Made by a program: the position numbers and the translations under genes
Notes under the pieces: model-generated
The model's input: the letters and a program-made list of their open reading frames with translations, nothing else
What the model was told of the DNA's origin: nothing
Database searches by the model: none
In this document: positions 17,279 through 26,289 of the stretch, in pieces
Layout: each line of letters starts with the position of its first letter
How positions within the stretch are numbered: position 1 is the first letter of the stretch
Assembly (NCBI GenBank): GCA_024682415.1
Contig: JAIKZG010000012.1
Span: forward strand, 21,446 to 85,445
DNA: 64,000 nucleotides
Origin: Prevotella sp.
Lineage (GTDB): Bacteria; Bacteroidota; Bacteroidia; Bacteroidales; Bacteroidaceae
Direction of reading: 5' to 3'

Positions 17279-20161
17279 TTACAGTTTCTGCTGTACTTCA
17301 ATCTCTGTGAAGCTCTCAAGAACATCGCCTTCCTGAATATCGTTGTAGTTTACAAGGCTGATACCGCAATCAAGGCTTGCGCCTACTTCCTTGACATCGT
17401 CCTTATAACGCTTCAAGGCATTGATTTCGGCAGTGTGAACTACGATACCGTCGCGTACGACGTGTATCTTGTCTGCACGATGTACTTTACCCTCGGTAAC
17501 AAGCGCACCCGCAATTGTTCCGACCTTAGAAATCTTAAATACCTGCTTAACCTCAGCCTGACCGGTAACGACTTCCTTCTTAACCTTGTCAAGCATACCT
17601 ACCATGGCCTGCTTAACATCGTCGAGAGCATCGTAGATGACAGAATAGGTGTTGATTTCAACGCCTGCGCCGTCGGCCTGCTTACGAGCAGCGGCAGAAG
17701 GACGTACCTGGAAGCCTACGATGATAGCATCTGAAGCATCGGCAAGAGTTACATCGCTCTCTGAAATCTGACCTACAGCCTTATAGATAACATTTACCTT
17801 TATCTTCTCTGTAGACAACTTCAAGAATGAATCGCTCAATGCCTCAACAGAACCGTCGGTATCACCCTTAACGATGATGTTCAGCTCCTTGAATGATCCG
17901 AGGGCGATACGATGTGAGATATCGCTCAATGTAAGGCGCTTCTGAGTACGCAAGCCCTGTTCACGCTGCAACTGCTCACGCTTGTTGGCAATCTCACGTG
18001 CTTCCTGCTCTGTCTCCATCACATGGAATGTATCACCGGCTGTAGGCGCGCCATTCAAGCCAAGGATTATAGCTGGCTCGGCTGGCTCTACCTTGTCGAT
18101 GCGCTGATTACGCTCATTGAACATAGCCTTTACGCGACCGAAGCTTGTACCTGCCAATACGATGTCGCCCACTTTCAATGTACCGTTGCTTACGAGCACG
18201 GTAGAGATATATCCACGTCCCTTATCGAGAGAAGACTCTACGATAGAACCTGTAGCCTTACGGTTAGGATTAGCCTTCAAGTCGAGCATTTCAGCTTCGA
18301 GAAGTACCTTATCAAGCAATTCCTTTACGCCGATACCCTTCTTAGCGCTGATTTCCTGGCACTGATATTTACCGCCCCACTCTTCTACGAGAAGGTTCAT
18401 ATTAGCCAAGTCCTCACGTATCTTGTCAGGATTAGCTCCCGGCTTATCAATCTTGTTGATGGCAAACACCATAGGCACATTAGCAGCCTGCGCATGAGCG
18501 ATGGCCTCTCTTGTGGTAGGCATGACGCTGTCGTCGGCAGCGATGATGATAATAGCGATATCAGTCATCTGAGCACCACGGGCACGCATGGCGGTAAACG
18601 CCTCATGACCTGGAGTATCAAGGAATGTGATTTCTCTGCCGTCTTCAAGAGTTACGTTATAAGCACCGATATGCTGGGTGATACCACCTGCCTCACCGGC
18701 GATTACATTAGTCTGACGTATATAGTCGAGCAATGAAGTCTTACCATGATCGACATGACCCATCACTGTTACAATCGGAGCACGTGGCACGAGGTCGTTT
18801 TCATCGTCTTCCTCCTCACTTACTGCTTCCTGCACTTCGGCACTTACATATTCTGTCTTAAATCCGAATTCATCGGCAACAAGATTGATTGTCTCAGCGT
18901 CAAGACGCTGGTTGATAGAAACCATGATACCAACACTCATAAGAGTACCGATAACCTGATTAACCTCAACGTTCATCATCGTTGCCAACTCGCTTACGGT
19001 AACAAACTCTGTAAGCTTAAGGATTTTGCTCTCTCTCTTCTCAGCCTTAGCCTCATTAGAAAGTCGCTCCTGAATAGCGTCGCGCTTCTCCTTACGATAT
19101 TTAGCGCCCTTCTTATTCTGACTTTGCTTATTGGTAAGACGTGCGAGAGTTTCCTTTACCTGGCGTGCTACATCTTCCTCGTTAACCTCAATAGGCTTAC
19201 GATTCTTTTTCTTCTTGTTATTATTGCCGTTGTTGCCCTTACCCTGCTGCTGTGCCTGCTTGTTAGCCTGCTTTCCTACAGCCGCGATGTCTACGCGCTC
19301 CTTGTTGATGCGCTGACGCTTACGCTTAGAGTTATTAGAGTTGCCGGCATTAGCATTGCCTCCGTTGTTGCCATTACCCTGGCGATTCTCACGCTCTTTG
19401 CGCTTCTCTTCCTTGCTCTTCTTCTTAGGACGAGTGTTCTGGTTAAGAGTAGAAAGATCAATCTTGCCAAGCACATTTACACGTGTGGTAGAAAGAATCT
19501 TCTTCTCGCTCTTAAGCTGGAAGATTTCGCTGTTGTTAGCGTTAGAGGTTTCCTGTCCGTTGGCATTCTTATCGTTTGCCTCCGGCTGCTTATTATTGTT
19601 ATTCACTGTCTGTTGTTCACTATTCTTTTCCTGAGAGTTGTTAGCCTCTACATTCTCATGCTTAGACTCATGAGCGGCATTAGCATCATTCTGCTTATTG
19701 TCGTTCTTCACAACCTCATCAGTATGAGTAGCCTTTGATGCATGACTCTCGGCAGCAGTCTGAGCATCAGTATTAGTCTTCTCATTCTTCGTCTTGTCGA
19801 CGTTAGCTTTGGCAGAATTATCCTGCGCCGGTGCCTGTTTCTTCGCACCGCCGTCAAGGTCAATCTTTCCAAGAGGCTTGTATTCCTGCTTTGTAGCAGG
19901 TTTAAGCAAATCTTCAGCCTTGTTGCTTTCCTTTTGCTTATGTTTCTTATCCTTCTTGGCAACGAAGAGTTTCTCAGCCTGATTCTTTACGGCTGCATCC
20001 TGCTTAAAAGCGTTAACGAGCGCGTTATACTGTGCGTCGTCGAGCTTAAAGTTAGGCGTAACATCTTCTGCCTTTAGGTCGCCTTTCTTGGTAAGGAACT
20101 CAACTGCCGTTTGAATTCCTATGTTTAATTCTCTTAATGCGTGATTTAATCTGATGCTCAT
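17279..20161 (-). CDS. infB: Translation initiation factor IF-2
   Basis: GTPase that places initiator tRNA on the ribosome. 960 residues. The short N-terminal IF2-N domain ([17 protein letters not shown]) is followed by a very long low-complexity linker at about 70-330 rich in K, N, Q and A (stretches such as [17 protein letters not shown]). A second IF2-N segment comes next, and then the G domain with GHVDHGKTS near residue 470, DTPGHEAF near 516 and NKID. Domains II-IV end [12 protein letters not shown]. The asparagine-rich linker is longer than in E. coli but normal for Bacteroidales. Last gene of rimP-nusA-infB. Confidence 0.97.
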   Translation of the reverse strand: MSIRLNHALRELNIGIQTAVEFLTKKGDLKAEDVTPNFKLDDAQYNALVNAFKQDAAVKNQAEKLFVAKKDKKHKQKESNKAEDLLKPATKQEYKPLGKIDLDGGAKKQAPAQDNSAKANVDKTKNEKTNTDAQTAAESHASKATHTDEVVKNDNKQNDANAAHESKHENVEANNSQEKNSEQQTVNNNNKQPEANDKNANGQETSNANNSEIFQLKSEKKILSTTRVNVLGKIDLSTLNQNTRPKKKSKEEKRKERENRQGNGNNGGNANAGNSNNSKRKRQRINKERVDIAAVGKQANKQAQQQGKGNNGNNNKKKKNRKPIEVNEEDVARQVKETLARLTNKQSQNKKGAKYRKEKRDAIQERLSNEAKAEKRESKILKLTEFVTVSELATMMNVEVNQVIGTLMSVGIMVSINQRLDAETINLVADEFGFKTEYVSAEVQEAVSEEEDDENDLVPRAPIVTVMGHVDHGKTSLLDYIRQTNVIAGEAGGITQHIGAYNVTLEDGREITFLDTPGHEAFTAMRARGAQMTDIAIIIIAADDSVMPTTREAIAHAQAANVPMVFAINKIDKPGANPDKIREDLANMNLLVEEWGGKYQCQEISAKKGIGVKELLDKVLLEAEMLDLKANPNRKATGSIVESSLDKGRGYISTVLVSNGTLKVGDIVLAGTSFGRVKAMFNERNQRIDKVEPAEPAIILGLNGAPTAGDTFHVMETEQEAREIANKREQLQREQGLRTQKRLTLSDISHRIALGSFKELNIIVKGDTDGSVEALSDSFLKLSTEKIKVNVIYKAVGQISESDVTLADASDAIIVGFQVRPSAAARKQADGAGVEINTYSVIYDALDDVKQAMVGMLDKVKKEVVTGQAEVKQVFKISKVGTIAGALVTEGKVHRADKIHVVRDGIVVHTAEINALKRYKDDVKEVGASLDCGISLVNYNDIQEGDVLESFTEIEVQQKL

Positions 20162-20180
20162 CTGTTACTTTAACTACTAT

Positions 20181-21446
20181 TTATTTTTCAAATTCGGCTC
20201 TCAATACATTCAACACTTGATCTACAGTCTCTTCCTCAAGATCTGCTTTCTCGATAAGCATATCGCGAGGAGCGCTAAGAGTCTGCTTAGCGGTGTCAAG
20301 ACCGATAGACTTAATGGCGTCGATAACCCACTGGTCGATTTCATCATTGAACTCATCCAAATAGATATCTTCCTCGTCTACTTCGCCCTCACCTACCTCA
20401 CGGAATACATCGATAGTATATTCAGTAAGCATTGAAGCCAGTTTGATATTAAGTCCACCGCGTCCGATAGCAAGACTTACCTGATCAGGACGGAGATAAA
20501 CTTCTGCTTTCTTATTCTCTTCATCAATATTGATGCTGCTGATCTCAGCTGGGCTCAGCGCGCGCTGAATGAAGAGCTTAGTGTTTGAAGTGTAGTTGAT
20601 TACGTCGAGGTTTTCATTGCAAAGCTCTCTTACGATACCATGCACACGGCTACCGCGCACACCTACACATGCTCCTACAGGATCGATACGATCATCGAAA
20701 CTTTCTACAGCAATCTTAGCCTTCTCACCAGGCATACGCGCGATCTTCTTCACAGCGATAAGTCCGTCAGCAATCTCTGGTACTTCTGCTTCGAGCAGAC
20801 GCTGGAGGAAAAGAGGGCTTGTACGCGAAAGAATGATACGTGGATTGTTGTTTTCATTGTCTACACGCTGAATGACGGCTCTTACCGTTTCATTCTTGCG
20901 GTATACATCACGTGGAATCTGCTCACCCTTTGGCAAATGCAGCTCATTGTTCTCATCATCGACGAGAAGCACTTCACGTTTCCAAATCTGATAAACCTCA
21001 GCCGAGATAATCTGTCCCTCACGCTCCTTATATTTATTATACAAGGCATCGTGCTCAAGTTCCAAGATTTTAGAAGCCAATGTCTGACGCAGATTAAGGA
21101 TTGCGCGACGACCGAACTTAGCGAAATTAACAGGCTCAGACACTTCCTCGCCAACCTCATAGTCGGCCTGTATCTTTTGAGCGTCGGTAAGTGCTATCTC
21201 CTTGTTCTCGTCGGCTACCTCACCATTTGCGACAACCACACGGTTACGATAAATCTCGAAGTCGCCCTTATCAGGGTTTACAATAACATCGAAATTCTCA
21301 TCACTACCGAAAATCTTAGCAAGCACATTGCGGAAGCTTTCTTCCAAAACACTCACGAGAGTAGTTCTGTCGATACCCTTCATCTCCTTAAACTCGCGGA
21401 AGGTATCAACCATGCTCAACTGTGGTTCTTCTTTCTTAATTGCCAT
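20181..21446 (-). CDS. nusA: Transcription termination/antitermination factor NusA
   Basis: Binds RNA polymerase and nascent RNA; controls pausing, termination and antitermination. 421 residues: N-terminal polymerase-binding domain (MVDTFREFKEMKGIDR), S1 domain (GQIISAEVYQIWKREVLLVD), then two KH domains with PVGACVGVRGSRVHGIVREL and AIGRGGLNIKLASMLTEY. The acidic C-terminal repeats of E. coli NusA are missing, as usual outside Proteobacteria. It lies 19 bases upstream of infB. Confidence 0.97.
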   Translation of the reverse strand: MAIKKEEPQLSMVDTFREFKEMKGIDRTTLVSVLEESFRNVLAKIFGSDENFDVIVNPDKGDFEIYRNRVVVANGEVADENKEIALTDAQKIQADYEVGEEVSEPVNFAKFGRRAILNLRQTLASKILELEHDALYNKYKEREGQIISAEVYQIWKREVLLVDDENNELHLPKGEQIPRDVYRKNETVRAVIQRVDNENNNPRIILSRTSPLFLQRLLEAEVPEIADGLIAVKKIARMPGEKAKIAVESFDDRIDPVGACVGVRGSRVHGIVRELCNENLDVINYTSNTKLFIQRALSPAEISSINIDEENKKAEVYLRPDQVSLAIGRGGLNIKLASMLTEYTIDVFREVGEGEVDEEDIYLDEFNDEIDQWVIDAIKSIGLDTAKQTLSAPRDMLIEKADLEEETVDQVLNVLRAEFEK

Positions 21447-21532
21447 ATTATTATTTATTTTTATTTTCCCAAACAGGTAAGCGCAATAGAGAGATAAATA
21501 GAAAGTATATCTCCTTGCGCCATGTAACGCAT

Positions 21533-22000
21533 TTACTTAAAGCTGATTAAGTATTTGGTATATTTCACCTCATCCATCTTGAAAGAATGGTCTACGTCCA
21601 TAATCTGTGGACGCTTCTTTCCCTCAATCTTCACCTTTTCCTTAGTGGTGACGATGAAGTCATTGCCATCAACGCTCTTAAGCAATCCGCAGTACTTTTT
21701 GCCGTCAGCAGCAAGCACTTCCACATCTTTGCCTACAAAGCTCTCATATTGCTGTGGCACTTTAAAAGGCTGACCCAATCCTGCTGAACCCACTTCGAGC
21801 TCATAGTCCTCTTCGTCTCTGCTGAGATGGTCTTCGATAAAGCGGCTCAGCTCTACGCAGTCTTCTATCCACACGCCATCAGCGTGGTCTATTTCAACTA
21901 CGATTTTATTATCCTGAGATATTTCTATATCCACGAGGAAATACTCTTTGTCTTGCAGCCACTCATCGACTACGTTGTTTACGACTTTTTTGTCAATCAT
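21533..22000 (-). CDS. rimP: Ribosome maturation factor RimP
   Basis: Needed for assembly of the 30S subunit. 155 residues in two domains: N-terminal alpha/beta part (LVDIEISQDNKIVVEIDH, then DCVELSRFIEDHL) and C-terminal SH3-like part (EVLAADGKKYCGLLKSVDGNDF). Family motif VGSAGLGQPF is conserved. First gene of rimP-nusA-infB. A GGG-containing purine tract (AAAAGGG) precedes the ATG. Confidence 0.93.
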   Translation of the reverse strand: MIDKKVVNNVVDEWLQDKEYFLVDIEISQDNKIVVEIDHADGVWIEDCVELSRFIEDHLSRDEEDYELEVGSAGLGQPFKVPQQYESFVGKDVEVLAADGKKYCGLLKSVDGNDFIVTTKEKVKIEGKKRPQIMDVDHSFKMDEVKYTKYLISFK

Positions 22001-22021
22001 AAATACCCTTTTGTGTAATTA

Positions 22022-22057
22022 TAAAAAAATGAGGAACTCTCTGTGGAGTCCCTCATT
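22022..22057 (-). terminator. Attenuator-like terminator in the rimP leader
   Basis: On the minus strand a 12-bp stem AATGAGGGACTC / GAGTTCCTCATT (22057-22046 with 22039-22028, one G-U pair), 6-base loop CACAGA, then a T-rich run. It starts about 13 bases after the -7 box and ends 22 bases before the rimP ATG. On the plus strand the hairpin has no T run, so it acts leftward only. It could also end read-through from the FKBP genes. Confidence 0.75.
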
Positions 22058-22070
22058 CCTCTGAACGCTG

Positions 22071-22102
22071 CAAAGTTAATATAATATTCTATATTACGCA
22101 AA
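22071..22102 (-). promoter_or_regulatory. Promoter of rimP-nusA-infB
   Basis: Minus strand TTTG (22102-22099), exactly 20 bases, TAACTTTG (22078-22071): full Bacteroidetes consensus. The predicted start lies about 65 bases before rimP, just ahead of the terminator hairpin. Confidence 0.75.
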
Positions 22103-22200
22103 TTTTATATGAAGAAAGTGATTTTTAACACTTTCCGATAAGTTTTATTAAGAATTCAGCATATAATCTGCATAATTAACACGAAGTTACTATATCAACT

Positions 22201-23178
22201 TTACTTTCTCTTATTTGTCTTCTTAGCCTGAGCTTTTACTACTGGCTTTGTTTCAGCAGCAGTAGTAGTCTCGTGCTTTGTGATGTCTACAAGCTCGATT
22301 GTGAATATCAATGTGCTGTAAGGCTTTATCTGTCCTGCCTGACGACTTCCGTAAGCAAGCTCCTGTGGGATATAAACTTCCCACTTGCTTCCTACAGGCA
22401 TCATCGTAAGAGCCTCAGTCCAACCTTTAATCACCTGGTCACAACGAAACTCAGTAGTGTTAGGCTCGCGCTTATAAGAGCTATCGAAGACTGTTCCATC
22501 AATCATCTTGCCCTCATAACGCACCTTTACTGTTTCCTTTTCTGTAGGCTTCGCGCCATTGCCTTTGACAAGCACCTTATATTGTAAGCCGTCAGGCAAT
22601 GTTACGACACCCTCTTTCTTTGCATTCTCGGCAAGCCAATCAGCGTTTTCCTTCTTGACAGCCTCGTTCTTAGCATCAACGATGCGCTTACGGCTATCAG
22701 AGAACAGCTTGCCTGCCTCCTCTACTGTATAAACAGAAGCGTCACCAAGAACACCGGCAACAAAGCCAGCCAAGAAATGCTCCTTGCGAATGCTGTCTGG
22801 AGTGCCTTCAAAATCGCCTGTCGCAGCAGGGATAATTCTGGTCTTCAACATTCCGGCAATCTGCTGACCGGCAGCATAAGCCACAGCCTTAGGGTCATTG
22901 CCTGCTTCCATAGAAGCCTTCAAACCATCTACGAATGAAGGAAGATAAGCAGAATCTACCTTCAACTCCTGAACCAAATAAGGCAACAAGCCCTGAGTTT
23001 GAGCCATACCTACAGCATAGCTCAATGAATCAGCTGAAGTTACAGGCTTAAGAGGAGCATTTGTCTGCTCAGCCTTAGCCACGACTTTCTTTGCTTTCTT
23101 CTTGTCTGCCACCGCATTGGTGCAAACAAAGACGCTCACCATAAGAGTGAGCGCCAGTGTGAATATCTTTTTCATCAT
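22201..23178 (-). CDS. Periplasmic FKBP-type peptidyl-prolyl isomerase (FkpA-like)
   Basis: Prolyl cis-trans isomerase and probable chaperone of exported proteins. 325 residues: signal peptide MMKKIFTLALTLMVSVFVC..., then an N-terminal dimerisation domain (SADSLSYAVGMAQTQGLLPY), a long helix, and an FKBP domain at about 200-305 (TVKVRYEGKMIDG, GTVFDSSYK, VIKGWTEALTMMPVGSKW, IPQELAYG). The tail is lysine-rich (KAQAKKTNKRK). Third and last of three neighbouring FKBP genes; 72 bases after the second. Confidence 0.92.
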   Translation of the reverse strand: MMKKIFTLALTLMVSVFVCTNAVADKKKAKKVVAKAEQTNAPLKPVTSADSLSYAVGMAQTQGLLPYLVQELKVDSAYLPSFVDGLKASMEAGNDPKAVAYAAGQQIAGMLKTRIIPAATGDFEGTPDSIRKEHFLAGFVAGVLGDASVYTVEEAGKLFSDSRKRIVDAKNEAVKKENADWLAENAKKEGVVTLPDGLQYKVLVKGNGAKPTEKETVKVRYEGKMIDGTVFDSSYKREPNTTEFRCDQVIKGWTEALTMMPVGSKWEVYIPQELAYGSRQAGQIKPYSTLIFTIELVDITKHETTTAAETKPVVKAQAKKTNKRK

Positions 23179-23250
23179 TATCTGTTACGTAAATTAAACA
23201 ACGATTTAAATATTATCCAAATCGCCTATCTACTACATAATGTGAATGGC

Positions 23251-24120
23251 TTACTTTACCTCAAGAAGTTCAATCTTGAAGATAAGAGTAGAGAATGGCT
23301 TAATATCACCAGCCTCACGCTCACCATAAGCAAGCTCCTGAGGAATATAAACTTCCCATGCGCTACCTACAGGCATGTGAACAAGAGCTTCTGTGAAGCC
23401 TTTGATTACCTGGTTTACACGCATTTCAGTAGGCTCATTGCGTTTGTAAGAGCTATCGAATACTTTACCATCAATTGTGCGACCCTCATAATGTACCTTT
23501 ACCAATGAGGTATCCTTAGGCATAGCGCCCTTACCCTCCTTGATTACACGATACTGAAGACCTGAAGGCAATGTCTTTACGCCTGGCTTCTTCTTGTTGG
23601 CAGCGAGGAACTTCTCACCTGCTGTCTTGTTAGAGCCATACTGCTTCTCCATGTTCTTCTTCTTGATAGCCTGCATCTTCAACTGCGCTACCTGCTGTGC
23701 CTGCTCAGGTGTCATCAAGCCGCCCTTACCCTTTGTTCCGCTAATGAAACCGGCAAGGAAGTTCTTCAAAGAAATAGTCTGAGTGCTATCGTCGCCGAAT
23801 ACTTCTTTGTTCAGGCCCTTAACCATCTGATTGCTAATCTGCTGACCAATCTGGATACCAGCGTAATATGCAGCCTTTGCCTTATCGTCACCGGCATTTG
23901 CGCCAACATTAAGACCCTTGATGAATTCATCCATATAAGTAGTATCGATGTCCATACGACCTACCAAGAATTCCTTCAAACCCTGAGTCTGAGACATACC
24001 TACAGCATAGCTAAGAGTATCGATATCAGTCTTTAGATCTGCCTTAGGTGTAGAATTTCCGCAACCAGTGAATGTCACTGCAGCGATAGCCATAGCGGCC
24101 AGAAAAGTTAACTTTTTCAT
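23251..24120 (-). CDS. FKBP-type peptidyl-prolyl isomerase, lipoprotein
   Basis: 289 residues. Lipoprotein signal MKKLTFLAAMAIAAVTFTGC (lipobox FTGC), so it is membrane-anchored in the periplasm. Same two-domain plan as its neighbour: LSYAVGMSQTQGLKEF dimerisation region and C-terminal FKBP domain (KVHYEGRTIDGKVFDSSYK, VIKGFTEALVHMPVGSAW, IPQELAYGEREAG). Middle of the three tandem genes, 29 bases after the first. The two exported copies are closer to each other than to the cytosolic one. Confidence 0.92.
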   Translation of the reverse strand: MKKLTFLAAMAIAAVTFTGCGNSTPKADLKTDIDTLSYAVGMSQTQGLKEFLVGRMDIDTTYMDEFIKGLNVGANAGDDKAKAAYYAGIQIGQQISNQMVKGLNKEVFGDDSTQTISLKNFLAGFISGTKGKGGLMTPEQAQQVAQLKMQAIKKKNMEKQYGSNKTAGEKFLAANKKKPGVKTLPSGLQYRVIKEGKGAMPKDTSLVKVHYEGRTIDGKVFDSSYKRNEPTEMRVNQVIKGFTEALVHMPVGSAWEVYIPQELAYGEREAGDIKPFSTLIFKIELLEVK

Positions 24121-24149
24121 ATTTATAAATTTCTTTATGTGTGTATCTA

Positions 24150-24734
24150 TTATTTCACTTCGATAAGCTCTACATCAAAGATAAGTGTAGAATAAGGAGG
24201 AATTGAAGCACCTGCTCCACGCTCGCCGTAACCGAGGTTGTAAGGAATAAAGAAGCGATACTTAGCGCCCTCCTGCATGAGCTGCAAGCCTTCTGTCCAT
24301 CCTGCGATAACCTGATTCAATGGGAATGTAGCTGGCTCGCCACGCTTGATAGAGCTATCGAACATTGTGCCGTCAATAAGAGTTCCCTCATAATGGCACT
24401 TTACCTGGTCAGTAGCCTTTGGCTTACGACCATTTCCCTCTTTAAGAACCTGATATTGGAGTCCACTTGGCAAAGTTACGACACCTTCCTTCTTACCATT
24501 CTCGGCAAGGAACTTCTCTCCCTGCTCAATAGCAGCTGCGCTTTGCTTCTTCTGCTGCTCCTCGAAGAAATTCTGAACCAATGTCTGTGCCTCTGCGTCG
24601 CTTACCTTAAGCTCTGCTCCGGCTATAACGTCCTTTACGGCTTGTGCAAAATCATCAATGTTAAGAGTTGTAGCACCCATCTGTGCCAACTGACGGCCTA
24701 TACCAAGACCGAGAGCGTAACTAACTTTATCCAT
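24150..24734 (-). CDS. Cytosolic FKBP-type peptidyl-prolyl isomerase (FklB-like)
   Basis: 194 residues without signal peptide (MDKVSYALGLGIGRQLAQMG), so cytoplasmic unlike the two genes that follow. It has the FklB/Mip plan: short N-terminal dimerisation helices, then the FKBP domain (GTLIDGTMFDSSIKRGEP, VIAGWTEGLQLMQEGAKYR, YGERGAGASIPPYS). First gene of the triplet. Confidence 0.93.
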   Translation of the reverse strand: MDKVSYALGLGIGRQLAQMGATTLNIDDFAQAVKDVIAGAELKVSDAEAQTLVQNFFEEQQKKQSAAAIEQGEKFLAENGKKEGVVTLPSGLQYQVLKEGNGRKPKATDQVKCHYEGTLIDGTMFDSSIKRGEPATFPLNQVIAGWTEGLQLMQEGAKYRFFIPYNLGYGERGAGASIPPYSTLIFDVELIEVK

Positions 24735-24791
24735 AAAAGTTTTCTCTACTTTATTTTTAATTATTAATGTTATTTCAAATGTTCAATAGTG

Positions 24792-24799
24792 CAAAGTTA
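24792..24799 (-). promoter_or_regulatory. -7 promoter box of the FKBP triplet
   Basis: Minus strand TAACTTTG, 58 bases before the first FKBP start. No convincing -33 TTTG at 19-21 bases. Confidence 0.45.
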
Positions 24800-24822
24800 A
24801 TATTTTCAAGCGATTTAGTAAC

Positions 24823-24850
24823 TTGTATTGCGGAAAAAATACTATTTTTG
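24823..24850 (+). promoter_or_regulatory. Promoter of the sirtuin gene cluster
   Basis: TTG (24823-24825), 17 bases, TATTTTTG (24843-24850), 39 bases before the cobB start. Spacing is short of the usual 19-21. Confidence 0.4.
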
Positions 24851-24888
24851 TAGAATATTAATAAGGTATAGACACTAAACCATAAGAT

Positions 24889-25590
24889 ATGAAGAAGATT
24901 GTGTTTCTGACGGGTGCAGGCATGTCGGTGGAAAGCGGTTTTAAGACATTTCGCGGCAATGATGGTCTATGGGAAAACTTTCCTGTAGAGAAAGTAGCTT
25001 CCCATGAAGGATGGCTCATGAACCCTGATTTCGTAACAGAGTTTTACAACGGTCTGCGCACAAAGCTATTCGACGCACAACCAAACGACGGTCATAAGCT
25101 TATAAAAGAACTGGAGAAATATTACGACGTGACGGTAGTAACTCAGAATGTAGACGACCTTCATGAGCGCGCCGGCTCAAAGAATGTGATACATCTGCAT
25201 GGCGAGCTGGCAAAAGTGTGCTCAAGCAATGAGCCATACGATGAGAAATACATCAAGACCCTTACCAAAGAAAACCCCACAATCGAGCCAGGCACTAAGG
25301 CTGGCGACGGCAGCCTCTTACGTCCGTTCATAGTATTCTTCGGCGAAGCAGTGCCTATGATGGAACCGGCAGCAAGAGAAGCGCAAAAGGCAGATATATT
25401 CGTAATAATAGGCACATCGCTCAATGTTTATCCCGCCGCCGGTCTTGTGGCTTATGCCCCCGAAGGCGCGCCGATATATCTGATTGATCCTGAGAATGTA
25501 AGCCAGTCATACAGAAACGTAACCCACATAAAGAAAGGGGCGAGTGAAGGTATGAAAGAATTATTCAATATCTTGGTAAAGCAAGAATAA
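24889..25590 (+). CDS. cobB: SIR2-family NAD-dependent protein deacylase
   Basis: Removes acyl groups from lysines using NAD. 233 residues with GAGMSVESGFKTFRG (NAD binding), TQNVDDLHERAG, catalytic histidine in HLHGEL, and GTSLNVYPAAGL. The small zinc module is degenerate: only one cysteine (AKVCSSNEP) remains where the family has two CxxC pairs. The substrate motif YxxR of class III sirtuins is altered to YNGLR. Such zinc-less forms occur in Bacteroidetes from memory. It opens a rightward run and lies 18 bases before the PASTA gene. Confidence 0.92.
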   Translation: MKKIVFLTGAGMSVESGFKTFRGNDGLWENFPVEKVASHEGWLMNPDFVTEFYNGLRTKLFDAQPNDGHKLIKELEKYYDVTVVTQNVDDLHERAGSKNVIHLHGELAKVCSSNEPYDEKYIKTLTKENPTIEPGTKAGDGSLLRPFIVFFGEAVPMMEPAAREAQKADIFVIIGTSLNVYPAAGLVAYAPEGAPIYLIDPENVSQSYRNVTHIKKGASEGMKELFNILVKQE

Positions 25591-25608
25591 TACACTACCT
25601 TTGTCCCC

Positions 25609-26289
25609 ATGAAATCATCCGTGTTTGTAAAAAAGCTTATGAGCAAATATCTCTGGGGCAACATAGCCGCAATGATGGCTGTGGTGCTTATTGTCATGTT
25701 TGGCGTTAAGTTTGGCATTGATATATATACCCATCATGGTGAAGCGATAGTAATTCCAAATATAAAAAATAAATCATTCGAGAAAGCCAAAGCCGAAATA
25801 GAAAGCCTGCATCTGCAGATAGTAGTAAGCGACACTGGCTATGTAAAGAATCTGCCACCCGACTGCATATTGGAACAGACGCCTGCCAACGGCACGAAAG
25901 TGAAGTCAGGCCACATAATTTATGTGATAATCAACTCGGCAAGCACCCCTACATTGGCAATACCCGACGTAATAGACAACAGCTCATTGCGAGAAGCGGA
26001 AGCTAAGCTCACCGCAATGGGATTCAAACTTGCCACCACCGAATACATATCAGGCGAAAAAGACTGGGTTTACGGAATAAAGGCTGGCGGACGACATGTA
26101 ACGGCAGGACAAAAGGTTTCGGTAGAACAAAGATTGACAATCATTGTGGGCAACGGCAAGCTTGACTCAAGCGATTCAATCGACTTTGTAGATCCCGTTT
26201 ACTCAGGCTCTATGGCAGAAGAGCAAGGCGATATAGACGAATTTGAAGTGGTAGACGAACCACCGGCAGAAGAAAAGACAAATGAATAA
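25609..26289 (+). CDS. Membrane-anchored PASTA domain protein
   Basis: 226 residues. A short cytosolic N-terminus, one membrane helix (about 18-36, AAMMAVVLIVMFGVKF), then PASTA domains, which bind peptidoglycan fragments: first at about 48-110 (VIPNIKNKSFEKAKAEIES...ILEQTPANGTKVKSG), second at 118-180 with the weaker VIDNSSLREAEAKLTAMGF. The tail is acidic. No kinase domain, so it is a stand-alone PASTA protein rather than PknB. Its end overlaps rluD by 8 bases; ddl two genes on fits a cell-wall context. Confidence 0.88.
   Translation: MKSSVFVKKLMSKYLWGNIAAMMAVVLIVMFGVKFGIDIYTHHGEAIVIPNIKNKSFEKAKAEIESLHLQIVVSDTGYVKNLPPDCILEQTPANGTKVKSGHIIYVIINSASTPTLAIPDVIDNSSLREAEAKLTAMGFKLATTEYISGEKDWVYGIKAGGRHVTAGQKVSVEQRLTIIVGNGKLDSSDSIDFVDPVYSGSMAEEQGDIDEFEVVDEPPAEEKTNE

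Noticed and set aside
18746..19738. Rightward open frame of 330 codons
   Set aside because: Antisense to the asparagine- and lysine-rich linker of infB; leucine-rich only as a mirror of that composition.
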